A stretch of DNA of 64,000 nucleotides from Cryobacterium gelidum (GCF_004403985.1 NZ_SOHL01000009.1:34580-98579); one strand, 5' to 3'; positions 28,180 through 37,632 are shown, counted from the stretch's first letter. Notes: generated from the sequence alone by a model not told the origin. Translations and numbers: made by a program.

Positions 28180-29484
28180 CTAGCGGCTCCCGATGCGTTC
28201 CGCGATCAGCGGACCGCCATCCTGCACGCGCTCCCCCGGGTCACCGATGCGCCAGGCTCCCTCGACGGCGGCAAGCGCCCGTGCGAACCGCTCGGGCTCA
28301 TCGGCGCTGAGCGTAAACAGCGGCTGACCCTTGACGACGGTGTCGCCCGGCTTGGCGTGCAGGTCGATTCCGGCGGCATGCTGCACGGGATCCTGCTTGC
28401 GCGCCCGCCCCGCACCGAGCCGCCAGGCGCCGACGCCGAACGGCAGGGCCTGCTGTTCGACCAGCACGCCGCTCCGCTCGGCGAGCACGACGTGAGTCTC
28501 ACGCGCGACCGGCAACGCGGCATCCGGGTCGCCGCCCTGCGCCCGAATCACGGCACGCCATTTGTCCATCGCTCGGCCATCCGTGAGGGCCGCCGCGACA
28601 TCGACATCGGTGATCCCGGCCAGGGACAGCATCTCCGCCGCCAGGGCGACGGTGAGCTCCACCACGTCGGCCGGGCCGCCGCCGGCGAGTACCTCGACCG
28701 ACTCGCGCACCTCGTTGGCGTTCCCGATCGCACGTCCCAGCGGCACGTTCATGTTGGTCAGCAAAGCGGATGTCGCCACCCCGGCATCTTCGCCGAGCTC
28801 CACCATCGTGCGTGCCAACTCCCGCGACCGCTCGATGTCTTTCAGGAAGGCGCCGGAGCCGTACTTGACGTCGAGCACGAGTGCGCTGGTGCCCTCGGCG
28901 ATCTTCTTCGACATGATGGACGACGCGATCAGCGGAATCGACTCGACCGTGCCGGTGATGTCACGCAGGGCGTAGAGCTTGCCGTCGGCCGGGGCCAGGC
29001 CGCTGCCGGCCGCGCAGACCACCCCGCCGATCTCCTGCAACTGCTTGAGCATCTCGGCGTTGGTGAGGTTGGCACGCCAGCCCGGGATCGACTCGAGCTT
29101 GTCGAGGGTACCTCCGGTGTGGCCGAGGCCGCGGCCGGAGAGCTGCGGCACGGCCGCCCCGAACACCGCGACGAGCGGCATCAGCGGCAGGGTGATCTTG
29201 TCGCCGACACCGCCGGTGGAGTGCTTGTCGGTGGTCGGCTTGCCGAGGCCGGCAAAGCTCATCCGCTCGCCGCTCGCGAGCATGGCCATGGTGAGGGCGC
29301 GAATCTCGTGACGGTTCATGCCGTTCAGAAAGATTGCCATGGTCATAGCGGCCATCTGCTCGTCGCCGACATAGCCGCGCGTGTATGCGTCGATCAGCCA
29401 GTTGATCTGCGGCTCGCTGAGTTCGCCGCGATCGCGCTTGGTGTGAATGAGGTCGACGGCGTCAAACGCTTCGATGGCGGTCAT
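28180..29484 (-). CDS. deoA: Thymidine phosphorylase
   Basis: A 434-residue pyrimidine-nucleoside phosphorylase that splits thymidine or deoxyuridine with phosphate to base and deoxyribose 1-phosphate. The family signature is clear (GMNRHEIRALTMAM, then TDKHSTGGVGDKITLPL and GLGHTGGTLDKLESIPG). The open frame extends upstream to 29817 in one piece, but AAGGAG sits 6 nt before ATG 29484 (MTAIEAFDAVDLIHTKRD), which matches the usual N-terminus and length. It follows the cytidine deaminase gene by 10 nt and ends the nucleoside salvage operon. Confidence 0.96.
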   Translation of the reverse strand: MTAIEAFDAVDLIHTKRDRGELSEPQINWLIDAYTRGYVGDEQMAAMTMAIFLNGMNRHEIRALTMAMLASGERMSFAGLGKPTTDKHSTGGVGDKITLPLMPLVAVFGAAVPQLSGRGLGHTGGTLDKLESIPGWRANLTNAEMLKQLQEIGGVVCAAGSGLAPADGKLYALRDITGTVESIPLIASSIMSKKIAEGTSALVLDVKYGSGAFLKDIERSRELARTMVELGEDAGVATSALLTNMNVPLGRAIGNANEVRESVEVLAGGGPADVVELTVALAAEMLSLAGITDVDVAAALTDGRAMDKWRAVIRAQGGDPDAALPVARETHVVLAERSGVLVEQQALPFGVGAWRLGAGRARKQDPVQHAAGIDLHAKPGDTVVKGQPLFTLSADEPERFARALAAVEGAWRIGDPGERVQDGGPLIAERIGSR

Positions 29485-29494
29485 GTGAGACTCC

Positions 29495-29914
29495 TTAGGA
29501 AGCGGTGACTGCGCGGTAGTCGGCGAGTTGCCGCGGTCCGAAGGCATCCGGAAGCACTTCGTCGATGGTCTTGACCCCCGACACGGTTTCGAGCAACATG
29601 CCCGGCGCGGAGTGTTCGTAGAGCAGCTGTCGGCAGCGACCGCACGGCATGAGAATGCCGCCGTTGCCGTCGACGCAGGTGAACGCGACGAGCTGGCCGC
29701 CACCGCTTCGATGCAGCGCCGAGACCAGACCGCACTCCGCGCAGAGGGTGAGGCCGTAGGAGGCGTTCTCCACGTTGCATCCGCTGATGATCCGCCCGTC
29801 TGTGACGAGCGCGGCAACGCCGACCGGAAACTTCGAGTACGGCACGTAGGCGGTCTTCATGGCGGCCAGGGCGACCTCGCGCAGCGCGGCCCAGTCGACG
29901 GTCACCGTGCTCAC
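29495..29914 (-). CDS. cdd: Cytidine deaminase
   Basis: A 139-residue homotetrameric-type cytidine deaminase, converting cytidine and deoxycytidine to uridine and deoxyuridine. Zinc ligands and catalytic Glu are C58-A-E60 (TLCAECG) and C91/C94 (PCGRCRQ); FPVGVAAL and SGCNVENASYG are conserved. The start is GTG 29914, overlapping the TGA of the preceding permease by 4 nt (GTGA), so translation is coupled. The deoxyuridine produced is a substrate for the thymidine phosphorylase encoded next. Confidence 0.95.
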   Translation of the reverse strand: MSTVTVDWAALREVALAAMKTAYVPYSKFPVGVAALVTDGRIISGCNVENASYGLTLCAECGLVSALHRSGGGQLVAFTCVDGNGGILMPCGRCRQLLYEHSAPGMLLETVSGVKTIDEVLPDAFGPRQLADYRAVTAS

Positions 29915-31203
29915 TTGATGTACGGCTTTCCGTCGGCGGCAGGCGCCCGCGAGCGGCCGACGAACCCGGCGACGGCGAAGATCGTCACGACGTAGGGCAA
30001 CATGAGCATGAATTCGCTCGGAACGGGCGAGCCGATGATGCCCAGCACGTTTTGCAGGTTGGTTGCGAAGCCGAACAGAAGCGCCGCGAGGGTGGCCTTG
30101 ATCGGATGCCATTGGCCGAAGATCACCGCGGCCAGGGCGATGAAGCCCATGCCGTTGGTCATTTCTTTGTTGAACGCACCGACCGCGCCGAGCGTGAAGT
30201 ATGCGCCGCCGAAACCGGAGATGACGCCGCCCAGGGTGACGGCGATGAAGCGTGTGCGGTTGACGTTGATGCCGACCGTGTCGGCGGCCTGCGGATGCTC
30301 ACCCACGGCCCGCACGCGCAGGCCCCACTTCGTGCGAAACAGACCGAAATACACCAGGGCAATCGCGACGTACATGACGTAGACGATGATGGTCTGGCGA
30401 AACAGCACCGGACCGATGATGGGGATTTCGCTGAGGAACGGAACGTTGAGCCGGGGAAAGACATCCGGAGAGTTGAGGTTGGCGCTCGGCGCGAGCACCT
30501 GCGAGTAGAGAAAACTGGTCAGGCCGATCACGAGCACGTTGAGCACGACACCGACGATGACCTGATCGACGAGGTATTTGAGGACGAAGGCGGCCAGCAC
30601 CATCGACACGAGCGCACCGGCGACCATGGCCGCTAGCAGGCCGAGGTAGGGGTTGCCCGTGGCGGAGGCCACAACGGCCGAGCTAAAAGCTCCGGCCAGC
30701 AGCTGACCCTCAATGGCCACGTTGACGACGCCGGCACGTTCTGAGAGCACCCCCCCAAGGGCGCCGAAGATGAGCGGTGCGCTCAGGGTGACCGTTCCGA
30801 TCAGCAGTCCGGGCACCGGAATCGTGGAGCCGGACGCCGCCCAAGCCAGAAATCCGACCAGGAACAGAAGCGCGAACAGGATGGTCAACACGATCGGAAT
30901 CTTGGTATGACGGTAGACCAGCCAGGCCGACGCCGCGGCCATGAGCACGAGGACGACGGCGACGAACACGCCGGTAGCGAAGGTCGGCAGGGCAACCTCG
31001 GGCAGTTGGATCAGGTCGCGTCCTTCGGACAGGCGGAAGGTGCTGAGTTCACCGCGCAGGCCGCGCCCGAGCACGACGAACAGAAACAGCGACAGCACGG
31101 CGAAGCTGCCGAAGGTGATCGGAATCTTCCAACTGCGAATCTGCGCCGCTGGCTTCACGATCGGGGTCGAAGCCGGAGCGGAGCTCTGTGTGAGAGTGCT
31201 CAT
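29911..31203 (-). CDS. Nucleoside ABC transporter permease (second subunit, NupQ/YufQ-like)
   Basis: A 430-residue branched-chain-type permease with about ten hydrophobic segments. Residues of about 130-400 carry the BMP-system permease motifs TLSAPLIFGALGGVLSERAGVVNVAIEG, GVGVVLNVLVIGLTSF-type helices and a VGEHPQAADTVGINVNRTRFIAV coupling loop. The N-terminal 120 residues add two extra membrane segments. It overlaps its partner permease gene by 4 nt (ATGA) on one side and cdd on the other. With the ATPase and BMP lipoproteins it imports nucleosides. Confidence 0.92.
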   Translation of the reverse strand: MSTLTQSSAPASTPIVKPAAQIRSWKIPITFGSFAVLSLFLFVVLGRGLRGELSTFRLSEGRDLIQLPEVALPTFATGVFVAVVLVLMAAASAWLVYRHTKIPIVLTILFALLFLVGFLAWAASGSTIPVPGLLIGTVTLSAPLIFGALGGVLSERAGVVNVAIEGQLLAGAFSSAVVASATGNPYLGLLAAMVAGALVSMVLAAFVLKYLVDQVIVGVVLNVLVIGLTSFLYSQVLAPSANLNSPDVFPRLNVPFLSEIPIIGPVLFRQTIIVYVMYVAIALVYFGLFRTKWGLRVRAVGEHPQAADTVGINVNRTRFIAVTLGGVISGFGGAYFTLGAVGAFNKEMTNGMGFIALAAVIFGQWHPIKATLAALLFGFATNLQNVLGIIGSPVPSEFMLMLPYVVTIFAVAGFVGRSRAPAADGKPYIK

Positions 31204-32474
31204 TTCGCCACCACCTCGTTGGTCTGGCGCGTCTTGACAGCGCGAATTTTGGGTTTCCTGGAGGTGCCGGGTGTGGGCAGGTGGAACATGGCGCGCACCA
31301 GCGGCGGGGCCGCGATGAACAGCACGATAAGAGCCTGCACGACCACGACGATATCGATCGGCACACCCTCAGCAGCCTGCATGGCGAACCCACCGGCTTT
31401 GAATGCACCGAAGAGGATGCCGGCGGCGAAGATACCCCAGGGTTTTGAACGACCGAGCAGGGCGACGGTGATGGCGTCGAAGCCGATACCAGCATCGATG
31501 CCGGACCCGAACCCGGTGGTCACCGTGCCGAGCACCTGATTGATGCCGGCCAGGCCCACGAGCGCGCCCGAGATGGCCATCGCATACAGGTAGACGTTCT
31601 TCACGTTGATACCGGCCACCCGAGCCGCGCTCGGGTTCTGCCCGACGGCGCGAAACTGAAACCCGAGGTTGGAGCGACTCAGCAGCCACCAGACGAAAAT
31701 CGTGGCCGCGACGACCGTGAGAAAACCGGCGTGCAGGTTGTACCTCGGCCCGAACAGGTCGGGAAACACCGCGGTGGCCGCCATGGCCGGGGTCTTCGGG
31801 TTGTTGCTCCCTGGAGCCTGCAGGGCGCCCGGGGTGCGCAGCAGGAACTGAATGAGATAGAGGGCCACAAAGTTGAGCATGATCGTGACGATCACCTCGT
31901 GGGCTCCGGTACGCGCCTTGAGCAGGCCCACGATTCCGCCCCAGATGGCGCCGCCGAGCAGTCCGGCCAGAATGGCAACGATCAAATGGATGCCAGCGGG
32001 CAGCTCCACCGCGAAGGCAACCCACCCTGCGGCCCCGGCAGCGATGAGCATCTGCCCGCGGCCACCGATGTTGAACATGCCGACCCGGAAAGCGAGTCCG
32101 ACACCGAGACCGGCCGCGATCAGCGGGGTAGCGAAGGTGAGAGTCTCGGTCAATGGGCGAATCGCGGTGAGAAAGTTCGTGGCGCGGAAGTTGTAAATCG
32201 AGCCCTGGAACAGGGCGGAGTACGCCCCCGCGACAGCGTCCCAGACGGCTCGAAGCAGGTCGGTCGGACGCGAGAAGAAGTATCCGGCGGTCTCCTGTAC
32301 GCGTTCATTGGTGAACGCGATCAGTATGGCGCCGACCACGAGCGCGAAGAGGACAGCAAGGACGGAGATCATGGCGCTGCCGCCGGTGATGTCACGCAGC
32401 GTCTGGATCCAGCGCTCAGAACCGTCCATCCTGCTGTCACGGCCCGCCGGCGCAGTGGTCGTCGTGGCGCTCAC
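31200..32474 (-). CDS. Nucleoside ABC transporter permease (first subunit, NupP/YufP-like)
   Basis: A 424-residue permease with GVGLAFRVGMFNIGGRGQMLIAA, GLLKARTGAHEVIVTIMLNFVALYL and the coupling loop FRAVGQNPSAARVAGINVKNVYLYAM, characteristic of BMP-family purine/pyrimidine nucleoside importers. An N-terminal membrane segment and a soluble stretch precede the core. Start and stop overlap neighbours by 4 nt each, marking a tightly coupled operon. It heterodimerises with the permease encoded downstream. Confidence 0.92.
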   Translation of the reverse strand: MSATTTTAPAGRDSRMDGSERWIQTLRDITGGSAMISVLAVLFALVVGAILIAFTNERVQETAGYFFSRPTDLLRAVWDAVAGAYSALFQGSIYNFRATNFLTAIRPLTETLTFATPLIAAGLGVGLAFRVGMFNIGGRGQMLIAAGAAGWVAFAVELPAGIHLIVAILAGLLGGAIWGGIVGLLKARTGAHEVIVTIMLNFVALYLIQFLLRTPGALQAPGSNNPKTPAMAATAVFPDLFGPRYNLHAGFLTVVAATIFVWWLLSRSNLGFQFRAVGQNPSAARVAGINVKNVYLYAMAISGALVGLAGINQVLGTVTTGFGSGIDAGIGFDAITVALLGRSKPWGIFAAGILFGAFKAGGFAMQAAEGVPIDIVVVVQALIVLFIAAPPLVRAMFHLPTPGTSRKPKIRAVKTRQTNEVVAK

Positions 32475-33991
32475 AGTCCGGACTCCGTCGCCGGGGCGTG
32501 TTCGCCGGCCATCATGAGGCCGAGCGTGGCGCGGGGGGTGTTACCGGGCACGATTCCCACGATTTCTCCTCGATACATCACCGCGATGCGGTCTGCGAGA
32601 GCGACGACCTCGTCGAGCTCGGTGGATACAACGATCACCGGAATGCCGGAGTCCCGGGTTTCGATGATGCGCGTGTGCACGAATTCGATCGACCCGACAT
32701 CGAGCCCCCGAGTCGGCTGCGCCGCCACGAACAATCGCAGTTCTCGGCTCAGTTCCCGCGCGAGTACGACCTTCTGTTGGTTGCCGCCGGACAGCCGGCC
32801 GGCCTCCATCTCACTGCCCTGCGACCGAATATCGAATTCCGCAATCTTCTCCGCGGCGAACTGAGCCCGGAATCCCAGCTGCAGGTTGCCGGCCTTCACG
32901 AACGGAGCCCCGGAACTGCGGTCGAGCATGAGGTTCTCGGCGATGCTGAAGTCGGCGATCAGGCCGTCTTCCGTGCGGTCTTCGGGCACGAACCCGACTC
33001 CTGAATCAAGAATGTGCCGCACGCTGTAGCCGCGCAACGGTTTCCCGTCGAGTTCGATCAACCCCGTGACGTGCTGCTGCAGCCCCAGCAGGGCTTCGGT
33101 CAGCTCGGTTTGGCCGTTGCCCTGCACGCCGGCGATGGCGAGCACTTCACCGGCCTGCACGTCGAAGCTCACACTGTTGACGACGATCTGGTTGCGGGAG
33201 TCGATCACCGAGAGGTTTTTCACCGACAGGGCGGTTCCGCGCAGTTCGGGGGCGTTCTTGTGCACCGTCAGCTCGACGGCGCGGCCGACCATGAGCGAGG
33301 CCAGCTCCGCGTTCGTCGCGGTCGGCGACGCCTCACCGACGACGGTTCCCAAGCGGATGACGGTGATACGGTCGGCGACGGCGCGCACCTCCCGCAGTTT
33401 GTGCGTGATGAACACGATCGAGGTGCCGGACTCGGCGAGCTGTCGCATGATGATCATGAGCTCGTCGGTTTCTTGCGGAGTGAGCACGGCGGTCGGTTCG
33501 TCAAAGACCAGCACCTTCGCATCCTGAGACAGCGCCTTGATAATCTCCACTCGCTGCTGCACACCGACCGGCAGGTCCTCGATCAGGGCGTCGGGGTCGA
33601 TGTCGAAGCCGAAACGGTCAGAGATCTCGCGCACCTTGGCCCGGGCCGCGCTCAGGTCGAGGCGGCCGCCGAAGGTGGTTTGCTCGTGGCCGAGCACGAC
33701 ATTCTCAGCGACGGTGAACACCGGGACGAGCATGAAGTGCTGGTGCACCATGCCGATTCCCGCGTTCATGGCGTCGCCAGGGCCAGCAAACTTCTGCACC
33801 ACGTCGTCCAGCAGAATATCGCCTTCTTCGGCGTTATACAGGCCGTACAAGACATTCATCAAGGTGGACTTGCCAGCGCCATTCTCACCCAAAAGGGCAT
33901 GAATTTCACCCGACTCGACGGTGAGGGAGATGTTGTTGTTGGCGACCAGCGCACCAAAGCGCTTGGTGATGCCGCGAAGTTCGAGCTTCAT
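32471..33991 (-). CDS. Nucleoside ABC transporter ATP-binding protein (two ATPase domains, NupO/YufO-like)
   Basis: A 506-residue protein with two ABC domains in tandem. Domain 1 has Walker A GENGAGKST, signature LPVGVQQRVEI and Walker B LVFDEPTAVLTPQE. Domain 2 has a degenerate Walker A (GVQGNGQTE), signature LSGGNQQKVVLAREL and AAQPTRGLDVGSIE. This arrangement is normal for sugar/nucleoside importers of this group. It follows the first BMP lipoprotein gene after an intercistronic hairpin (34040-34073), which probably lowers its expression relative to the receptor. Confidence 0.95.
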   Translation of the reverse strand: MKLELRGITKRFGALVANNNISLTVESGEIHALLGENGAGKSTLMNVLYGLYNAEEGDILLDDVVQKFAGPGDAMNAGIGMVHQHFMLVPVFTVAENVVLGHEQTTFGGRLDLSAARAKVREISDRFGFDIDPDALIEDLPVGVQQRVEIIKALSQDAKVLVFDEPTAVLTPQETDELMIIMRQLAESGTSIVFITHKLREVRAVADRITVIRLGTVVGEASPTATNAELASLMVGRAVELTVHKNAPELRGTALSVKNLSVIDSRNQIVVNSVSFDVQAGEVLAIAGVQGNGQTELTEALLGLQQHVTGLIELDGKPLRGYSVRHILDSGVGFVPEDRTEDGLIADFSIAENLMLDRSSGAPFVKAGNLQLGFRAQFAAEKIAEFDIRSQGSEMEAGRLSGGNQQKVVLARELSRELRLFVAAQPTRGLDVGSIEFVHTRIIETRDSGIPVIVVSTELDEVVALADRIAVMYRGEIVGIVPGNTPRATLGLMMAGEHAPATESGL

Positions 33992-34039
33992 TCATCCTGA
34001 ATTCTTGGGTCGAGCATGCGGGACTGCACGAGGGACATG

Positions 34040-34073
34040 AAATGGGGAGGCCGAATACTCGGCCTCCCCATTT
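34040..34073 (-). terminator. Intra-operon hairpin after the BMP lipoprotein gene
   Basis: A perfect 15-bp stem (AAATGGGGAGGCCGA at 34040-34054, complement 34059-34073) with a 4-nt loop, ending in TTT on the minus strand. It lies between the receptor gene and the ATPase gene, so partial termination or 3'-end stabilisation of the receptor mRNA is likely. Confidence 0.8.
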
Positions 34074-34084
34074 CCATGAGCCTA

Positions 34085-35191
34085 TTACTGCTTGGGCGAA
34101 GCGGGCGATTCGACCGTGATCGAACCGTCGATGATGCCGGCCTTGATGGCGTCGACGTCGTCGATCATCGACGCGGGAACCTTGGACTCGAAGTCGTGGA
34201 ACGGTGCGATGCCCACGCCTTCATTATCGAGGGTTCCAACGTAGGCGGTCGCGTCGAACGTACCGGATCCGGATGCCGTCACAACGTCGGACACGGCGAG
34301 CTTGATGTCCTTCAGGATGCTGGTGAGGAACACACCGGAGTCGGCGGGGTTGGTCTCGAACAGGTCGGCGTCAACACCGACCATGGCGATGTCCTTACCC
34401 GAGCTCTTGATCGCTTCGATAGCGCTCAGGAAGATCGGTCCACCAACGGGCAGGAGCACGTCAGCATTCTGGTCGATCAGGGCCTGGGCCTTGGCGAGCG
34501 ATTCGACGCCGGCCGCGAAGCCACCGGTGAACGATCCGGTCTGCGAGGCGACGTCCCAGCCGATCGTCTGAACGGAGGTGCCGTTCTGGTCGTTGTAGTA
34601 TGCGACGCCGTCAGCGAAGCCGTCCATGAAAATGGTGACCGGGGGGATCTGCAATCCGCCATAGGTACCTACGACGGCGGTCTTGCTGTATCCGGCAGCG
34701 GCATAACCGGCCATGAATCCGGCCGGTGCCGTGTCGAACAGAATGGGCTTGATGTTCGGCGCGTCAACCTTGCCGTTGAAATCCAGGTCGGCATCGTTGT
34801 CGATGATGGCGTAATTCACTTCGGGGTTGGCCAGAGCCGACTCCACGGTGGCGGCGGCGAGGTTGAAACCGACCGTCACGATGAGGTTGCAGCCCTGGTC
34901 GACCAGGTTCTGAACGTTCGACTGGTAGTCGGTCTCCGCTGCGGATTCAACAGTTTTCGGCGTCACGCCAAGTTCGGTGGAGGCCGCGGTGAGGCCCTCG
35001 AAGCCGAGCTGGTTGAAGGACTGGTCGTCGAATCCGCCCTCGTCGGACACCATGCAGGGCAGGAAGTCGCTGGCGGCGGCGGCGTTGGTGCCGTCGGTGG
35101 TTGCGGGCGCTTGAGCACAGGCGGCGAGCATCGCCACGGTACCGAAGATGGCAAGACCGGCAAGTACGGTCTTACGGGACGAAATTGTCAA
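34085..35191 (-). CDS. BMP family nucleoside-binding lipoprotein (copy 1)
   Basis: A 368-residue basic-membrane-protein-type receptor. The signal peptide ends in lipobox MLAAC; the mature part has CMVSDEGGFDDQSFNQLGFEGL, FDTAPAGFMAGYAAAGYSKT and VGTYGGLQIPPVTIFMDGF, typical of nucleoside receptors (TmpC/BmpA, NupN). The start is TTG 35191, with GGAGG 6 nt upstream. It is closely similar in layout to the adjacent copy 2 but clearly diverged. Its product feeds the ABC permeases encoded downstream. Confidence 0.93.
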   Translation of the reverse strand: MTISSRKTVLAGLAIFGTVAMLAACAQAPATTDGTNAAAASDFLPCMVSDEGGFDDQSFNQLGFEGLTAASTELGVTPKTVESAAETDYQSNVQNLVDQGCNLIVTVGFNLAAATVESALANPEVNYAIIDNDADLDFNGKVDAPNIKPILFDTAPAGFMAGYAAAGYSKTAVVGTYGGLQIPPVTIFMDGFADGVAYYNDQNGTSVQTIGWDVASQTGSFTGGFAAGVESLAKAQALIDQNADVLLPVGGPIFLSAIEAIKSSGKDIAMVGVDADLFETNPADSGVFLTSILKDIKLAVSDVVTASGSGTFDATAYVGTLDNEGVGIAPFHDFESKVPASMIDDVDAIKAGIIDGSITVESPASPKQ

Positions 35192-35333
35192 GAGGGCCTC
35201 CAGTGTGCTGCCCAGCGCGATCGCACGGGCGTGATGCGATCCACGTTACCCAATCTGGCGCTGCGCAGATGAGCAATGTGGGTGCGCGACCGAGTCGTTA
35301 CCAAGCCGCGACATTGTGGAACCGAATCTCCCG

Positions 35334-36395
35334 CTATTGGGGCGAACTCGGGCCCGTCACGGTGATGATCCCCGCTATGATCGCGGACCGTATCTGCTCG
35401 ATTTCGCCGACCAATTCCACCGAGACCAGGGCGGACTGATCATGGAAGTCAGCGATTTCGACGCCGCCGTTTTCGAGCGTGCCGACGAACGGCGCATTGT
35501 CGAAGTTACCGTCCAGGTCGGCTCCGATCGCTTCCACGACCGCCGCCGACGTATTTTTCAGCACGCTGGTGAGCACGACCGACTGAAACTGGGCCGGCAG
35601 GGTGACGTATCCGTCGTTGTCGACCCAAATAATGGAGACGCCCGGGGTCTCGATCGCAGCAGCCGCTGCGCCCTGCCCCACCTGGCCCGCCACCGGCAGG
35701 ATGATGTCGGCGCCCAGGTCGATGAACGACTGGGCGAGAGCCTTCCCCTTGTTGACGTCCTCGAAGTCGCCCGTGAAACTGCCGTCCTGGGTGTCCTTGT
35801 TCCAGCCGAGCACCTGCACGGCAACTTTGTGCTTGTCGTTGTACATGGCGACGCCGTCGACAAAGCCGTCCATGAACAGGGTGACAGGCGGCTGGTTGCC
35901 GCCACCGAAGGTGGCCACAATGCCGGTCTTGCTCACGCCGGCGGCGAGGTAGCCGGCTAGAAACGCGGCCTGGGCCGTGTCGAAGACGATCGGTTTCACG
36001 TTGGGCGCGTCGACGACTTCGTCGACGATCGCGAAGTGCACGTCGGGGTTGGCGGTCGCCTCGGCGAGGGTGGCGTCGGCGAGTTCGAAGCCGACGGTGA
36101 GGACGAACTGGCATCCGGTCGCGACGGCCTGACTCACGTTGGGCGCCAGGTCGGTCTCCGACGTCGACACGATCGCCTCGGTGTCGATGTTGTACTTCGT
36201 CGCCGCCTCCTGCAGCCCCTCCCAGCTGGACTGGTTGAATGAGCGGTCATCGAGCCCACCCGAGTTCGTGACCATGCGGGCGCAATAGTCCGGCGCCGTC
36301 GCATCCGTTGTCGCGGTGGGTGTCGGCGCCTGCGCGCAACCGGCCAGCAGCACAGCGGATACCGCGAGGGCAGAAACAGCAATCAAGCGACGCAT
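35334..36395 (-). CDS. BMP family nucleoside-binding lipoprotein (copy 2)
   Basis: A 353-residue paralogue of the neighbouring BMP lipoprotein: lipobox VLLAGC, then CARMVTNSGGLDDRSFNQSSWEGL and FDTAQAAFLAGYLAAGVSKTGIVATFGGGNQPPV-type sequence. I start it at ATG 36395 (MRRLIAVSAL) because AAGGGAG lies 5 nt before it; an in-frame ATG six codons upstream lacks a ribosome site. Two receptors in one operon suggest broadened nucleoside specificity. It lies 44 bp after manC on the same strand, and 142 bp before copy 1. Confidence 0.92.
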   Translation of the reverse strand: MRRLIAVSALAVSAVLLAGCAQAPTPTATTDATAPDYCARMVTNSGGLDDRSFNQSSWEGLQEAATKYNIDTEAIVSTSETDLAPNVSQAVATGCQFVLTVGFELADATLAEATANPDVHFAIVDEVVDAPNVKPIVFDTAQAAFLAGYLAAGVSKTGIVATFGGGNQPPVTLFMDGFVDGVAMYNDKHKVAVQVLGWNKDTQDGSFTGDFEDVNKGKALAQSFIDLGADIILPVAGQVGQGAAAAAIETPGVSIIWVDNDGYVTLPAQFQSVVLTSVLKNTSAAVVEAIGADLDGNFDNAPFVGTLENGGVEIADFHDQSALVSVELVGEIEQIRSAIIAGIITVTGPSSPQ

Positions 36396-36439
36396 TGACA
36401 CTCCCTTAATCATGAACTGGAATTCTAGCCAGAACTGGG

Positions 36440-37561
36440 CTAGAGCACGTCGCTGGAACCGGACAGCTTGAGCGCGTCGACAACCGCCTTGACCTTTTGG
36501 GCGTTCGCGCTCGTCGTGACCAGCAGGGCATCCGGGGTGTCAATGACGACGATATCTTCGACACCGATGAGCGCGATCATACGACCGGTGTGGCTGACCA
36601 CGATGCCGCTCGACGAGTCGGCGAGCACCCGGGCACCGTCGCCGAGGATGGCGAGGTTGGACTTGCGGCCGCCGGAATGCAGCTTGGCGATCGACGCGAA
36701 GTCGCCGACGTCGTCCCAGTCGAACTGGCCGGGAATCACCACGAGCTTGCCGGCCGCGGCGGCCGGTTCAGCGACCGAATAGTCAATGGCGATCTTCTTG
36801 AGGGTCGGCCAGACCTGATCGACCACGGCGCCGCGGGCCGGGGTGTCCCATGCCTCGGCGAGCCTCATGAGCCCGGCGTGCAACGCGGGCTCAGTCGACG
36901 CGATCTCGGCCAGCAAGCGGTCGGCGCGGGCGATGAAGATCCCCGCGTTCCACAGGTAATTGCCATCGGCGAGGTACCGTTCAGCGACCTCGGGGATCGG
37001 CTTCTCCACGAAGGAGTCGACGGCCAGTGCGGTCGGGGCGCCATCGACCGCCAGCGCGGCGGCGCTCTTGATGTAGCCGAAGCCGATCGCGGCTTCGGTC
37101 GGCCGGATGCCGATCGTGACGATATAGCCAGCATCCGCCGCGGCCACCGCCTCCGTCACGGCCGAGCGGAACAGGGCGTCGCCCTTGATGACCTGGTCCG
37201 CCGGGAACGATCCAATGATCACTCCGGGTTCGCGCAGCTGCAAGATAGCCGCCGCGAGGCCGATTGCGGCGGTCGAGTCGCGTGGTTCGCTCTCGAGCAC
37301 GACGTTCGGGTCGGCCAGTTCGGGCAACTGCTGTTCGACGGCGGAGCGGTGGGCACGCCCGGTGACGACCATGATGCGCTGCTCGCTCGAGAGCGGAACG
37401 AGACGATCCCAGGTGTCGCGCAGCAGCGTCTGGCCCGAGCCGGTGAGGTCGTGCAGAAATTTGGGGGCGTCCGCTCGTGACAGCGGCCACAGACGGGAGC
37501 CGATGCCGCCGGCGGGAATCACGCTGTACAGGCGGTCGATGGGCTCACTGGACGTAATCAT
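36440..37561 (-). CDS. manC: Mannose-1-phosphate guanylyltransferase
   Basis: A 373-residue nucleotidyltransferase making GDP-mannose from mannose 1-phosphate and GTP. The signature is VIPAGGIGSRLWPLSRADAPKF, with SFVEKP and NAGIFIARAD further on. There is no fused phosphomannose isomerase domain, so it is the short actinobacterial type. The ATG at 37561 has TAGTCT exactly 6 nt upstream and no Shine-Dalgarno, indicating a leaderless mRNA. It is divergent from a GT4-type glycosyltransferase that may use GDP-mannose. Confidence 0.93.
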   Translation of the reverse strand: MITSSEPIDRLYSVIPAGGIGSRLWPLSRADAPKFLHDLTGSGQTLLRDTWDRLVPLSSEQRIMVVTGRAHRSAVEQQLPELADPNVVLESEPRDSTAAIGLAAAILQLREPGVIIGSFPADQVIKGDALFRSAVTEAVAAADAGYIVTIGIRPTEAAIGFGYIKSAAALAVDGAPTALAVDSFVEKPIPEVAERYLADGNYLWNAGIFIARADRLLAEIASTEPALHAGLMRLAEAWDTPARGAVVDQVWPTLKKIAIDYSVAEPAAAAGKLVVIPGQFDWDDVGDFASIAKLHSGGRKSNLAILGDGARVLADSSSGIVVSHTGRMIALIGVEDIVVIDTPDALLVTTSANAQKVKAVVDALKLSGSSDVL

Positions 37562-37567
37562 TGGTCC

Positions 37568-37573
37568 AGACTA
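37568..37573 (-). promoter_or_regulatory. -10-like box of a leaderless promoter (manC)
   Basis: TAGTCT on the minus strand ends 6 nt before the ATG at 37561. The divergent glycosyltransferase gene has the identical hexamer at the identical distance. Confidence 0.5.
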
Positions 37574-37632
37574 TCGGGCGGCCCCGACACGACTGTTCAT
37601 GCGCCGGTCACCCGGCGGCAATGCCCGTTACC

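Noticed and set aside
28180-29817. Longer 545-codon version of deoA
   Set aside because: The upstream part overlaps cdd out of frame; AAGGAG before ATG 29484 and the usual family N-terminus fix the shorter start.
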